A stretch of DNA of 64,000 bases. Origin: RGIG995 sp045542115. GTDB lineage: Bacteria; Bacillota; Clostridia; Oscillospirales; UBA644. The notes beneath the pieces are model-generated. The model made no database searches and was not told where the DNA came from. It worked only from the letters and a program-made list of their open reading frames with translations. Below are positions 50,566-59,431 of the stretch, piece after piece. The stretch's first letter is position 1. Every line of letters begins with the position of its first letter. The stretch lies in the NCBI GenBank assembly GCA_045542115.1, contig JAZQKK010000019.1, positions 136,091-200,090 of the forward strand, given 5' to 3'. The position numbers were made by a program, and so were the translations under genes.

Positions 50566-50769
50566 ATATTGATAAAATAATATCCGGCTCTTTGGGGGGA
50601 ACAAAGAGCCGGATGCAGTCGGCGGAGAGGGGCCCGCCGAGATTGTTTTATGAGAATCCACCAACCTTGTCGCGAAGACGCGGGAATCCATAAAACAATA
50701 AAGGAGAGAGTGGGCTGCGTTCCCACTACCGAATAAGCGTTTTTCCCCGGAAATAGGGGGAATTTTTAT
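50529..50769 (-). ncRNA. Orphan structured RNA of ~240 nt, family not recognised
   Basis: A perfect promoter and a clear terminator bracket a ~240-base segment without a plausible ORF. On the minus strand it can form successive stems: TTCCCC/GGGGAA, GTGGG/CCCAC, a long arm closed by ATTGTTTTAT/ATAAAACAAT, CGGCGG/CCGCCG, and a perfect ten-to-eleven-pair arm around CCGGCTCTTTG. Length and strong promoter would suit a housekeeping RNA such as 6S RNA, but the layout of several separate stems does not clearly fit 6S, SRP, tmRNA or RNase P RNA. A leader of the corrinoid operon is another reading. Confidence 0.55.
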
Positions 50770-50775
50770 GGCATT

Positions 50776-50804
50776 ATTATAGCACAGGGGGATAAAAATG
50801 TCAA
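50776..50804 (-). promoter_or_regulatory. Perfect consensus promoter of the structured RNA
   Basis: TTGACA and TATAAT on the minus strand are exactly 17 bases apart and both match the consensus fully. Confidence 0.8.
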
Positions 50805-50816
50805 GTGATTTTTTAT

Positions 50817-50961
50817 AAATTTATAAAATTCATTCGTTTTGGAGATAAGAGCCAAAGATGGAAGATAAAATTTGTAAATATTGCACAAAAACAGAGGATA
50901 AATATCGGTTTTACAACCTTTTTCTCTTGTATTATTATACATTTATGCAAATGTTTTAAGC
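50817..50961. other. AT-rich non-coding interval
   Basis: This AT-rich stretch lies between the RNA promoter and the terminator of the SGNH hydrolase gene. I see no ORF, no clear repeat and no convincing promoter here. Confidence 0.5.
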
Positions 50962-50992
50962 AAAAAAAAGACCGGCAGAATGTCTCTGCCGG
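50962..50992 (-). terminator. Terminator after the SGNH hydrolase gene
   Basis: An eight-base-pair stem (CCGGCAGA / TCTGCCGG) is followed on the minus strand by eight T. Confidence 0.8.
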
Positions 50993-51007
50993 CAGATTGG
51001 ATTCCGT

Positions 51008-51775
51008 TCAGTGGGGGAGAAAACCAACGTGGTTAAAATCCTTGTGATTGTGGCGGATGATGTAATCGGTATAGGACAGTATCATCTTTGCCGTCAAGGC
51101 GTATCCCATCGGATTCATATGACCGTTCAGGAAGAACTTTTCCCGGAAGGCCTCGTCGTAACAAGGGGCGTAGCGATGCAGGTCAATCACGTAGCACCCG
51201 TCGAATTTCTTTGCAATTTCGTAGAGCAGTTCCGTAATTTTTGCTCCCTGCTCCGTCCACTCGGGCTTTTTGTCCCTGGGGGGCGCAATCAAGAACAGTT
51301 TTGCTCCCGGGGAGATTTCCCGATACCGTTGAAGAATCGTTCCGTAGCGGCCGGCGAAGGTTTCGGGATTGTTGTCGTGCCAATCCTCTTTTACGTCATC
51401 GGCGGTGCCCAATTGCTGATGGCAATTGAAAATATCGTTCACCCCAAGGGCAACGTAGTAGGCTTGGCATTTCAACTCCGGATTCCAGAACCCCTTTTCG
51501 TCTGCAAAGGTATCCAGATACCACTTGCAAGTCATTCCCCCCCGGGAGAAATTATAAACCTTGCTCCCGGTGGTCCGGGCCATAAACTGCCCCCAGGAAT
51601 ACTCGTACATATCGTAGTATCCTCTACTGCCGTCTTCTTTGAAAATCTCAAATTCTCCGGAAGAAAGGCTGTCGCCCACACAGGCTACCGTGCGAAAGAT
51701 GGAGCAAAAGCCGCCGTCGTCCACCAAGCGGTCCAGGGGCTGTTCCTTTTCGTCAAAATAATGCATCCAATCCAT
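51008..51775 (-). CDS. SGNH/GDSL-type hydrolase
   Basis: The 255-residue protein has the SGNH blocks: GDSLSSGEF near residue 34 (catalytic Ser), YVALGVNDIF near 110 (Gly/Asn block) and a C-terminal HMNPMGYALTAKMI block with the catalytic His. No signal peptide is seen, so it should be cytosolic. Such enzymes deacetylate sugars or hydrolyse small esters. It lies 36 bases after the EamA transporter gene, and acyl-sugar processing after uptake is possible. Confidence 0.85.
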   Translation of the reverse strand: MDWMHYFDEKEQPLDRLVDDGGFCSIFRTVACVGDSLSSGEFEIFKEDGSRGYYDMYEYSWGQFMARTTGSKVYNFSRGGMTCKWYLDTFADEKGFWNPELKCQAYYVALGVNDIFNCHQQLGTADDVKEDWHDNNPETFAGRYGTILQRYREISPGAKLFLIAPPRDKKPEWTEQGAKITELLYEIAKKFDGCYVIDLHRYAPCYDEAFREKFFLNGHMNPMGYALTAKMILSYTDYIIRHNHKDFNHVGFLPH

Positions 51776-51811
51776 TCTGTTCTCCTGAATATGTTAAAAT
51801 GCTTTTTTCGA

Positions 51812-52786
51812 TTAACCTTCCATTCCTTCCAGCACACCCAAAAGGATGATACCGGCAATGGCAAGACCCACGGCGCAGTAATGTTTCCAGGACAGTTTTT
51901 CTTTCAGGAAAATGCGGCTCCACAGGACGCTTGCCACACAGTAGGCGGAAATAATGGGGGCAGACATTGCCACGTGCTCCGTATCGGCCAGCGCGTAGAT
52001 GTAGGCAAATTGTCCGGCGGTCTCAAACACACCGCCCAGGAAGCGGGGCGCGGCCTTTTTCGGTCTTTGCAGGTCGTTTTTCGCCCACAGATACACCAAA
52101 CAACCGATGGCGGCGACCAAGAAGGTCAATTCATAGGCAACGTTGGCGCTGTCTTCGTTCAACCCCTGCACGAATCCTTGCAGGAAACCGGGGATTCCCC
52201 CCATCGTTTCCGGGTCGGCGGGGTCGGCAAGCACCAGAGAATCCGCAAAAGACCCCAGCGCGTCCAGCAAGCAATAGGCGATGGGCAAGCACAGGGCGAG
52301 CCAGGATTTGGCATACTTCCGATTGGATTTTTCCTGACGGCGGGCCCGCAGTTCTTCGTCTTCCGTGGCTTCCACCACACCCAGAGCAATGACCCCGAGG
52401 CAAATCAAGACGATGGCAACAATCTGCAACGCCGAGATTTCCGCCATTCCCATCACGATGCACAACACCGCAACCAAGGCGCCGCTGCAATTACAGATGG
52501 GGGAGGAAATGGAAAGTTCAATATACCGAAGCCCCACGTATCCCAGCACCATAGAAAATATGTAAAGAAGGGAGACGGGGAGATAGGCCAAAAGTACTTG
52601 GGGAGTAACAACAACGCCGCCAAAAATAATTTCGTACAGAGCGTGTACCCCCATAATGGTACCCACCGCGATGACCATCCGCAGATGGGCGTGTTTATCG
52701 TTTTGTTCAGAGCAACCGATTTTGGAGAACAAATCCGACCCGCTCCAACAGAACAAAGCCAATAAGGCAAATACAAACCAAGACAT
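51812..52786 (-). CDS. EamA/DMT-family transporter
   Basis: I favour the ATG at 52786 (MSWFVFALL) over the GTG three codons upstream, because an AGG-containing site lies eight bases before it. The 324-residue protein has ten hydrophobic segments in two halves, the drug/metabolite transporter (EamA) layout, with a charged loop of ~30 residues after helix five. The substrate is unknown, but its pairing with an SGNH hydrolase hints at a small acylated metabolite. Confidence 0.85.
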   Translation of the reverse strand: MSWFVFALLALFCWSGSDLFSKIGCSEQNDKHAHLRMVIAVGTIMGVHALYEIIFGGVVVTPQVLLAYLPVSLLYIFSMVLGYVGLRYIELSISSPICNCSGALVAVLCIVMGMAEISALQIVAIVLICLGVIALGVVEATEDEELRARRQEKSNRKYAKSWLALCLPIAYCLLDALGSFADSLVLADPADPETMGGIPGFLQGFVQGLNEDSANVAYELTFLVAAIGCLVYLWAKNDLQRPKKAAPRFLGGVFETAGQFAYIYALADTEHVAMSAPIISAYCVASVLWSRIFLKEKLSWKHYCAVGLAIAGIILLGVLEGMEG

Positions 52787-52821
52787 AAAATACACCTAAT
52801 TTCTTTTTATTTTTGTGAGAA

Positions 52822-53091
52822 TCAGGCGTATTTCGGCGGCGCCCGGACGGCGGAACGGTAGAACGGCAATTCGGGAAGGGAAAATTTCCGCACCTCGAAC
52901 ACGTGGACAAAGAACGACAATTTTCGCGTGCGGGCCCGGATATACCGTCGGTCTTCCGGCTCGGCTTTTCCCAAAAACAAGGGGCGAAGCCCCCGCATCA
53001 CGGGACAATCGCTCTCTTCCCACCGTTGGAACAACGCCGCTCCCTGCCGCCGTAAGGCAGACAGAACGGTAAGAAAAAACTGTTTTATCAT
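52822..53091 (-). CDS. Small basic protein of unknown function
   Basis: This 89-residue frame starts three bases after the DnaI-like stop and has a GAAGGAA site nine bases before its ATG. The product is basic, with a short hydrophobic N-terminus, and resembles nothing I can name. Position and site favour a real gene, but short overlapping frames in GC-rich DNA can mislead. Confidence 0.5.
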   Translation of the reverse strand: MIKQFFLTVLSALRRQGAALFQRWEESDCPVMRGLRPLFLGKAEPEDRRYIRARTRKLSFFVHVFEVRKFSLPELPFYRSAVRAPPKYA

Positions 53092-53094
53092 TGA

Positions 53095-54069
53095 TTATTT
53101 CCTTCTTTTGGCGGCTTTGCGGCGAAGAGATTCCGCCCGAAGGTCCGCATCGGGGAAATTGAGATTTAAAAAAGAATAGGTCAGCCGGGAATTCAACCGG
53201 GACGCATAACATTCCCCCCGCTCCTCAATGGAAAGGTTGGTGCTGATGATGGTCGGTTTTTTCCGGGTCAGACGGGTATTGATGACCGAGTACAGGGTGG
53301 ATTCCACGAAAGAAGAGTAGAATTCCGTGCCTAAATCGTCGATAATCAAAAGGTCGGCGTCCAAATAATCGTCGATGGGAAGGCCGGGTTCTTTGTTGCG
53401 GAAGGTGGCGGCTTCAAAATCGTTGAGCAGTTCCTGGACGGGGGCGTACAACACGAATTTCCCCGTGCGGATGACCTCACAACCGATGCAGACCGACAAA
53501 TAGGTCTTGCCGCATCCCGGCTCTCCCACGAAAAGAAGGTTTTGAGATTCTTCTCCGAAGGTTTTGACGTACTTTTTGGCAAAGGCCAGCAAGTCCTTCA
53601 TCTTCCCCTGCACGTCTTCGGGGTAGAGGGACAAATCGTATTTGGCAAAAGAACAACCGGAAAACAGATGGCTCATTCCCGATTCTTTTAAATATTGCTC
53701 GGAGAGAGCCTGTTTGTAACAAGCGCACAGTTCCCCATCCAAAACCCCTTCGTCGCAACAGACCGGACAATGGTGCACCGGGTCGAGGTAGTCGGCGGGG
53801 TAGCCGTTTGCTTCCAGCAATCCCCGGATTTCTTCTTGCAGAGCCAAGGATTTGTCCCGGAAGGCCAAAAACTTTTCTTCGCTGTCGTCCCGGTCGGCGA
53901 TAAAACGGAAAAATGCGGCGTGATTTTCCTGCAATTCCCGTTCTTTTTCGGCGATGGCGGGAACGCCGGCAAAAATGGCTTCCCGACGGCGGTTTTCTTC
54001 AATCTTCGATTGGGTGCGGCGGTCTTCCATCAACTGATTGACCGCTTCCAGGCATTTGTTCTTATTCAT
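53095..54069 (-). CDS. DnaI/DnaC-like helicase loader
   Basis: The 324-residue protein is an AAA+ ATPase that should load the replicative helicase. An N-terminal helical region and a zinc-binding segment (CPVCCDEGVLDGELCAC, ~100-116) precede the ATPase domain, with Walker A GEPGCGKTYLS near 183 and Walker B LLIIDDLGTEF near 246. Sensor residues are seen in IISTNLS. It overlaps the DnaD-like gene by four bases. DnaD plus DnaI-type pairs are typical of low-GC Gram-positive lineages. Confidence 0.87.
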   Translation of the reverse strand: MNKNKCLEAVNQLMEDRRTQSKIEENRRREAIFAGVPAIAEKERELQENHAAFFRFIADRDDSEEKFLAFRDKSLALQEEIRGLLEANGYPADYLDPVHHCPVCCDEGVLDGELCACYKQALSEQYLKESGMSHLFSGCSFAKYDLSLYPEDVQGKMKDLLAFAKKYVKTFGEESQNLLFVGEPGCGKTYLSVCIGCEVIRTGKFVLYAPVQELLNDFEAATFRNKEPGLPIDDYLDADLLIIDDLGTEFYSSFVESTLYSVINTRLTRKKPTIISTNLSIEERGECYASRLNSRLTYSFLNLNFPDADLRAESLRRKAAKRRK

Positions 54070-55016
54070 TCTCCATCATCTCCTCGGGCAATTTCCCAGG
54101 CCAGATCCATCGCGTCGTTGGCGGCGGCGGATTTTCGGGGATGGTTTGTGGGGGCTTTGCGGGGTTTTCGGGCGGTTTTTTGCTCCGGCTTGGGAGCGGA
54201 GGCCGCCTGCTCCGGGGTCTTATATCCCGCATCGTGCCACTTGGCGAGAATCTTGTCAATGTAAGCGTAGGTATATTTCCCGGTGTTGCGGACCGTCTCG
54301 TCGTAGGCGTAGCCGATCATATCCATTCCAAAGCCCCATTCCAGGCTCCATTTCAGGAACGCCTTGCCTTCCGCGTCGGTAATGGCACGGGTGCCCAAAA
54401 TACCGAACCGGGCGGCGATACGGTTGACGGTCTGTTTCTTTTCCGCTTGCTTTTGTATGTATCGTTCCGCCATTTCAAAGGTGGTGATCCCCTCGTCGGA
54501 CCACTGAATCCCCATATTGGACATCTGCCGCAGAGACATTCCGTTTTCCGACCCGTACCGCATCAACAGCGCCACCACGTCGGAAGGAAGCCCGCACCAA
54601 TCCACAAGCGAAAAAATCAGAGAAGCATCCGCCGACGTCAACGGCTTTTTCAGGGTCTCCTCCGCGTGCTTGTAAAGATACCGCAACGCCGAATCCCCTT
54701 CCAGCCGCTGGGCGATGGTCTCGGGGTTGTAGGTCATAAAGTCGGTGGATTTCAATTGGGGGCGTTGGAGGGTATATTTCCCCGCCGCCTTGTACAAAAC
54801 CCCCGCTTTGACCCAATATTGAAAGGCCTGTTTCAGCCGTTCTTCGTCCACGTTCAGAGTTCGCATCAAATCGCCTTTCAGAAAGGCGGCGTTGGCGTTT
54901 CGCAACAGCAATAAAATCAGCCGCAACTCCACGTCGGGGGCGGAAATGTGCTTATCCACCACGTCGCAGGGCACGGAAAAGACCGAGGCCGATTCAAATA
55001 AGACCGTATTTTCCAT
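54066..55016 (-). CDS. DnaD/DnaB-like replication initiation protein
   Basis: I prefer the ATG at 55016 (MENTVLF), since GAAAGGA lies nine bases upstream, whereas the ATG at 55025 is too close to it. The 316-residue protein has an N-terminal winged-helix part (~1-95) and two DnaD-type helical domains (~110-190 and ~195-275; the second with the YAYIDKILAKWHDAG segment, equivalent to the YxxxIxxxW motif). It probably remodels DNA and works with the loader encoded next to it. Confidence 0.85.
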   Translation of the reverse strand: MENTVLFESASVFSVPCDVVDKHISAPDVELRLILLLLRNANAAFLKGDLMRTLNVDEERLKQAFQYWVKAGVLYKAAGKYTLQRPQLKSTDFMTYNPETIAQRLEGDSALRYLYKHAEETLKKPLTSADASLIFSLVDWCGLPSDVVALLMRYGSENGMSLRQMSNMGIQWSDEGITTFEMAERYIQKQAEKKQTVNRIAARFGILGTRAITDAEGKAFLKWSLEWGFGMDMIGYAYDETVRNTGKYTYAYIDKILAKWHDAGYKTPEQAASAPKPEQKTARKPRKAPTNHPRKSAAANDAMDLAWEIARGDDGE

Positions 55017-55031
55017 CCTTGCCATCCTTTC

Positions 55032-55493
55032 TCAGCGTTCTATCTTCATTGAGCGTTCCATCTCCCGCTTGGCCGATTGCTTGGCGGCGGATTCCCGCTT
55101 GTCGTACAATTTTTTCCCCTTGCAAAGACCCAATTCCACCTTCACGTAGGGACCTTTCAGATAAACTTGCAGGGGGATGATGGAATATCCGTCCTGCTTG
55201 GCCTTTCCGAAAAGGCGGTCAATTTCCTTGCGGTGCAACAACAATTTTCGCTCCCGCAAGGGGTCTTTGTTGAAAATGTTTCCCTTCTCATAGGGGGAAA
55301 TATGTGCCCCCAGCAGGAACAGTTCTCCTCCCTTGACCGAACAGTAGGAATCTTTCAGATTCACGCGACCCTGACGGACCGATTTCACTTCCGTGCCGGC
55401 CAGAGAAATGCCGGCTTCCATCTTCTCTTCCACAAAATAATCGTGGTACGCCTTTTTGTTGTTGGCGATGACCTTCACCGAAGCATTTTTCAT
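55032..55493 (-). CDS. smpB: SsrA-binding protein SmpB
   Basis: SmpB binds tmRNA in ribosome rescue. The ATG at 55493 follows an AGGAG site at eight bases and gives 153 residues, the usual size. Conserved segments are NKKAYHDYFVEEKMEAGI near the N-terminus, LAGTEVKSVRQGRVNLKDSY, and the basic GKKLYDKRE tail region. tmRNA itself is not in this window. Confidence 0.95.
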   Translation of the reverse strand: MKNASVKVIANNKKAYHDYFVEEKMEAGISLAGTEVKSVRQGRVNLKDSYCSVKGGELFLLGAHISPYEKGNIFNKDPLRERKLLLHRKEIDRLFGKAKQDGYSIIPLQVYLKGPYVKVELGLCKGKKLYDKRESAAKQSAKREMERSMKIER

Positions 55494-55543
55494 CGGGAGA
55501 CTCCTTTCTTGAACGGTTAAAACGGGAAACACCTTCGTGGGCT

Positions 55544-55594
55544 TACAGTTTGCTCATTCCGTATTCTGCGGGCCTCCCCCTGGAAGGGGAAGGC
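55544..55594 (-). pseudogene. Duplicate relic of an isocitrate dehydrogenase C-terminal end
   Basis: Immediately after icd, ~31 bases repeat its last codons with four differences. They read AEYGMSKL-stop where the intact gene reads AEYVMSKL-stop. The two are separated by an imperfect GCCT-CCCC/GGGG-AGGC hairpin. It looks like what remains of a second copy after recombination. Confidence 0.45.
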
Positions 55595-56749
55595 TTAGAG
55601 TTTGCTCATTACGTATTCGGCGTATTCGTCGCCGGTGCAGCCGGTGTCCCGGCCGGTCATCACCAGTTTCCGCTCGGTGAACATACATTCATCCAAGGCG
55701 GCGGACAGCTTGTCAGACTGTTCCTGATATCCGATGTGGGACAGAAGCAGAACGGCGGCGCGGAGCATCGACGAGGGGTCGGCGTACTTGGCACGGCCTT
55801 CCCGGACCATCCGGGGAGCGTCGCCGTGGATGGCTTCGAACATCGCGTATTTTTTCCCGATGTTGGCGGAACCGGCGGTTCCCACCCCGCCCTGGAATTC
55901 GGCGGCTTCGTCGGTGATGATATCCCCGTACAAATTGGGAAGCACGAAGACCTGGAAATCGCGACGGCGTTTTTCGTCAATCAGCTTGGCGGTCATAATA
56001 TCAATGAACCATTCGTTCAACTGAATGTCGGGATACCCTTCGGCGACCTTGTGGCAATGTTCCAGGAATTTTCCGTCGGTGGTCTTGATGATGTTGGCCT
56101 TCGTGACCACTTCTACCCGGGTCTTGCCGTTCTTTTTGGCGTAATCAAAAGCAATTTCCGCAATTCGGTCACACCCCTGGGAGGTGGCAACGGTAAAGTC
56201 GATGCCCAAATCTTCGGTGACGTTCACGCCCTTGGAACCCACGGCATAACCGCCTTCGGTGTTTTCCCGGAAGAAGGTCCAGTCAATGCCCTGGTCGGGA
56301 ACTTTGACGGGGCGAACGTTGGCAAACAGGTCGAGAGCCTTCCGCATTGCCACGTTGGCGGATTCGATATTGGGGTATCCGTCTCCGGCGTTGGGAGTGT
56401 GGGTGGGGCCTTTCAGGATAACGTGGCAGGCTTTTAATTCTTCCATCACGTCGTCGGGGATGGCTTTCATCACCTTGACGCGGTTTTCGATGGTCAACCC
56501 GTCAATGTCCCGGAATTCCACTTTTCCGGCCTTCACTTCGTCGGCCAAAAGGTGTTCCAGAACCCGTTTGGACTGGGCGGTGATGGTGGGACCGATGCCG
56601 TCGCCACCGCAAACGCCGATGATAATCTTGTCCAATTTTCCGTAGTCGATGAAATCCCCTTGGGCTTTCAGACCGTCTACCCGTTTCAGCTGTTCTTCCA
56701 GCAGAGCGGCAAATTTTTCGGTAGCCGCTTGAATCTGAGCTTCGTACAT
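55595..56749 (-). CDS. icd: Isocitrate dehydrogenase (isocitrate/isopropylmalate dehydrogenase family)
   Basis: The 384-residue protein carries the family fold, with GVCGGDGIGPTIT near residue 46, FRENTEGGY near 168 and the NLYGDIITDEAAE segment near 268, which holds the metal-binding Asp residues. The setting next to aconitase strongly favours isocitrate rather than isopropylmalate as substrate. The pair would supply 2-oxoglutarate for glutamate synthesis. Whether NAD or NADP is used cannot be settled by eye. A strong AAAGGAG site precedes the ATG. Confidence 0.88.
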   Translation of the reverse strand: MYEAQIQAATEKFAALLEEQLKRVDGLKAQGDFIDYGKLDKIIIGVCGGDGIGPTITAQSKRVLEHLLADEVKAGKVEFRDIDGLTIENRVKVMKAIPDDVMEELKACHVILKGPTHTPNAGDGYPNIESANVAMRKALDLFANVRPVKVPDQGIDWTFFRENTEGGYAVGSKGVNVTEDLGIDFTVATSQGCDRIAEIAFDYAKKNGKTRVEVVTKANIIKTTDGKFLEHCHKVAEGYPDIQLNEWFIDIMTAKLIDEKRRRDFQVFVLPNLYGDIITDEAAEFQGGVGTAGSANIGKKYAMFEAIHGDAPRMVREGRAKYADPSSMLRAAVLLLSHIGYQEQSDKLSAALDECMFTERKLVMTGRDTGCTGDEYAEYVMSKL

Positions 56750-56804
56750 AACTATATTCTCCTTTGATAAATTGAAAAAAATTCACAAAATTCACATTTT
56801 TCCG

Positions 56805-57176
56805 TCACCGGGCCGCATCTGCCTTCACCGCACCGGACAATCCGAACAGGGGAAGGGGGAAAAAGACCCACACCACGGGAATCTCCCACAACAGAATGGA
56901 AATCGTCAACGCCGCCGCCGTCAAAAGGACCATCAGCCCCTCCACAGTACGGACAAGCACAGTGCTTTCCCTTGGGGTGGCGCGCAAAGAGGCCCGCCGC
57001 AGAATGGCGAACACGCACCATCGCAAAAGCCCCATCGTCACCGCCGCCCATACCATCGCCAAAAGAAGACCTGGTCCGCCGGGAACCACGGCCAACAAGA
57101 CGATATCCAAGGTCAGGCAACCCAAAATCAACACCGGCAACAAAAATCTATCCAGACCTGCAATCAAGCGCTTCAT
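56805..57176 (-). CDS. Small membrane protein between aconitase and isocitrate dehydrogenase
   Basis: The 123-residue protein has about four hydrophobic helices (near 10-30, 34-55, 75-93 and 97-115) and a basic N-terminus. It starts three bases after the aconitase stop, so it is certainly in the same transcript. I recognise no family. A link to citrate metabolism is not shown by the sequence. Confidence 0.7.
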   Translation of the reverse strand: MKRLIAGLDRFLLPVLILGCLTLDIVLLAVVPGGPGLLLAMVWAAVTMGLLRWCVFAILRRASLRATPRESTVLVRTVEGLMVLLTAAALTISILLWEIPVVWVFFPLPLFGLSGAVKADAAR

Positions 57177-57179
57177 AAC

Positions 57180-59099
57180 TCAGGCGTTTTTCGTGGCGTT
57201 GAGAAGACCGCCGGCCAGAATCATCTTCTTCTGACGGTCGGTAAAGACGGTAGCCAGAGGAATTTCAATGCCCTTGGTCTTGTTGATAAGGACCATCGGC
57301 GTGCCGTCTTCCACGTTCTTGCGAATGCCGGGGATCTCCAATTCGTCCCCTTGTTCAATGCGGTCGTAGTCCGCCTCGTTTTCAAAGGTCAGGGGCAAAA
57401 TGCCGGAGTTGATAAGGTTTGCCGCGTGGATACGGGCGAAAGATTTGGCAACCACGGCCTTCACACCCAAATACAGGGGAACCAGCGCCGCGTGCTCTCT
57501 GGAAGAGCCCTGGCCGTAGTTCTGCCCGCCGATCACAAAGCCGCCGCCCCATTCCAGCGCCCGTTCGGGGAAGGATTTATCGCAGACCCCAAAGCAGAAC
57601 TGGGACAGGTAGGGAATGTTGGACCGATAAGGCAGAATCTTCGCCCCTGCCGGCATAATGTGGTCGGTAGTGATGTTGTCCCCCACCTTCAAGACCGCCT
57701 TGGCAGAAAGAACTTCGGGCAATTCTTTGTTCAGGGGGAAGGGTTTGATGTTGGGCCCGTAGAGAACTTCGCGTTCTTCGTCCGCGGGATAGGGTTTGAT
57801 AATCATATTATCGTTGATATCGAACTTTTGAGGCATTTCCACCGTCAGATCGGGAACGTTTTCCATCGGGTCGGTAAACACGCCGGTGAGGGCGGAAACA
57901 GCGGCGGTTTCGGGGGAAACCAGATAAATCTGTCCGTCTGCCGTTCCGGAACGACCTTCAAAATTCCGGTTAAAGGTCCGCAACGAGACCCCGTTGGAAT
58001 TGGGAGCCTGCCCCATTCCGATACAGGGACCGCAAGCACATTCCAGAATCCGGGCGCCGGAAGCGATAATATCGCTCAAAGCCCCGTTCTTGGCCAACAT
58101 ATCCAACACCTGCTTGGAGCCGGGAGCGATGACCAAAGAAACGTGTTCCGCCACCGTCTTCCCTTTCAGAATCTTGGCGACCTTCATCAGGTCTAAGTAA
58201 GAAGAGTTGGTGCAAGAACCGATACACACCTGGTCAATCTTCTTTCCGGCCAAATCCCGGATGGGTTTGATGTTGTCGGGAGAGTGGGGGCAAGCGGCAA
58301 GGGGTTCCAATTCGCCCAGGTCGATGTCGATAATGCGGGAATATTCCGCGTCTTCGTCCGCTTCCAGGGGGAAGAAATCTCCCCCGCGGTTTTGGGCGTT
58401 CATAAAGGCCGCAGTCACGTCATCCGCAGGGAAAATAGAGGTGGTAGCCCCCAGTTCCGCACCCATATTGGTGATGGTTGCCCGTTCGGGAACCGACAGA
58501 GATGATAAATCGCCGCCGTATTCGATGACCTTTCCAACGCCGCCTTTGACCGACAGGATTTCCAACAGTTTCAGAATAATATCTTTCGCCGCAACGCCGG
58601 GACGGAGTTTGCCGTGAAGGTTAACTTTGATGACCTCGGGCATATTCAGGTGGAAGGCACCGCCCCCCATCGCCACCGCCACGTCCAGACCGCCGGCGCC
58701 GATGGCCATCATCCCAAGGCCGCCGCCAGTGGGGGTATGAGAGTCGCTTCCCAAAAGCGTCTTGCCGGGAACACCGAACCGTTCCAGATGCACCTGATGG
58801 CAGATGCCGTTGCCGGGACGGGAATAATACAGGCCGTATTTGGCACAGCACGACTGAATATACCGATGGTCGTCGGCATTTTCAAAGCCGGTCTGCAAGG
58901 TGTTGTGGTCGATGTAAGCCACGGAACATTCGGTCTTGACCCGAGGAATCCCGATGGCTTCAAATTGCAGATACGCCATCGTGCCCGTAGCGTCCTGGGT
59001 CAGCGTCTGGTCGATCCGAATGGCGATTTCCTTCCCGGGAATCATTTCCCCGGACACCAAATGCTTTTTGATGATTTTTTGAGCAAGATTCATTCCCAT
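57180..59099 (-). CDS. acnA: Aconitate hydratase
   Basis: Aconitase interconverts citrate and isocitrate through a 4Fe-4S cluster. I chose the ATG at 59099, ten bases after AGGAGA; a frame reading further upstream has no site. The 639-residue protein is the short (mitochondrial/LeuC-related) type, with cluster cysteines visible in IGSCTNSSY and ACGPCIGMG, and SDSHTPTGGGLG in the N-terminal domain. The C-terminal swivel domain (~510-639) has GQNYGQGSSREHAA. It is first in an acn-membrane protein-icd operon. Confidence 0.93.
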   Translation of the reverse strand: MGMNLAQKIIKKHLVSGEMIPGKEIAIRIDQTLTQDATGTMAYLQFEAIGIPRVKTECSVAYIDHNTLQTGFENADDHRYIQSCCAKYGLYYSRPGNGICHQVHLERFGVPGKTLLGSDSHTPTGGGLGMMAIGAGGLDVAVAMGGGAFHLNMPEVIKVNLHGKLRPGVAAKDIILKLLEILSVKGGVGKVIEYGGDLSSLSVPERATITNMGAELGATTSIFPADDVTAAFMNAQNRGGDFFPLEADEDAEYSRIIDIDLGELEPLAACPHSPDNIKPIRDLAGKKIDQVCIGSCTNSSYLDLMKVAKILKGKTVAEHVSLVIAPGSKQVLDMLAKNGALSDIIASGARILECACGPCIGMGQAPNSNGVSLRTFNRNFEGRSGTADGQIYLVSPETAAVSALTGVFTDPMENVPDLTVEMPQKFDINDNMIIKPYPADEEREVLYGPNIKPFPLNKELPEVLSAKAVLKVGDNITTDHIMPAGAKILPYRSNIPYLSQFCFGVCDKSFPERALEWGGGFVIGGQNYGQGSSREHAALVPLYLGVKAVVAKSFARIHAANLINSGILPLTFENEADYDRIEQGDELEIPGIRKNVEDGTPMVLINKTKGIEIPLATVFTDRQKKMILAGGLLNATKNA

Positions 59100-59209
59100 T
59101 GATTGTTTTCTCCTATCCTGGGTAATACTGTACCAAGCCGCGGAACAGGGAGGGCAAAAACGCCTTCCGCAAGCCGACACTATCCTATTTTAATAGTTTA
59201 TAATAATTT

Positions 59210-59238
59210 ATTATACACGATACGGAAGGGTTTGTCAA
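59210..59238 (-). promoter_or_regulatory. Consensus promoter of the aconitase operon
   Basis: TTGACA and TATAAT on the minus strand are 17 bases apart. About 100 bases of leader separate it from the start codon. The whole 332-base interval between aconitase and the lipoprotein holds only this promoter, the divergent one at 59297 and leader sequence. Confidence 0.75.
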
Positions 59239-59296
59239 GAATTTCTTTTGAAAAAGACGGATTTGTTCGCATTTTTTTTGCAACCCGGACCCCCAT

Positions 59297-59325
59297 TTGA
59301 CAATCGGCGGAAATTGTGGTATACT
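59297..59325 (+). promoter_or_regulatory. Promoter of the GH42-like lipoprotein gene
   Basis: TTGACA is followed after 17 bases by TATACT. A leader of about 100 bases follows, with a small CGCCC/GGGCG hairpin, before the GAAAGGAG site of the gene. Confidence 0.7.
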
Positions 59326-59431
59326 TTAACAAACGCAACGGGCCGCGGCAGGGATATAAAAATCACATCTCCGCCCCTTCGGGCGAACCCCTGAACCACG
59401 GTCTATTTTCCTTTTCGAAAGGAGAAAATAA

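Noticed and set aside
50529..50769. T-box, tRNA or tmRNA identity for the structured RNA
   Set aside because: There is no T-box core sequence, no tRNA acceptor/T-arm pattern (no GTTCGA loop or CCA end) and no tag-peptide frame, so I left it as an unassigned RNA.
50805..51047. Short plus-strand frame of 80 residues in the AT-rich interval
   Set aside because: It overlaps the RNA promoter and a terminator, and its composition is that of untranslated AT-rich DNA.
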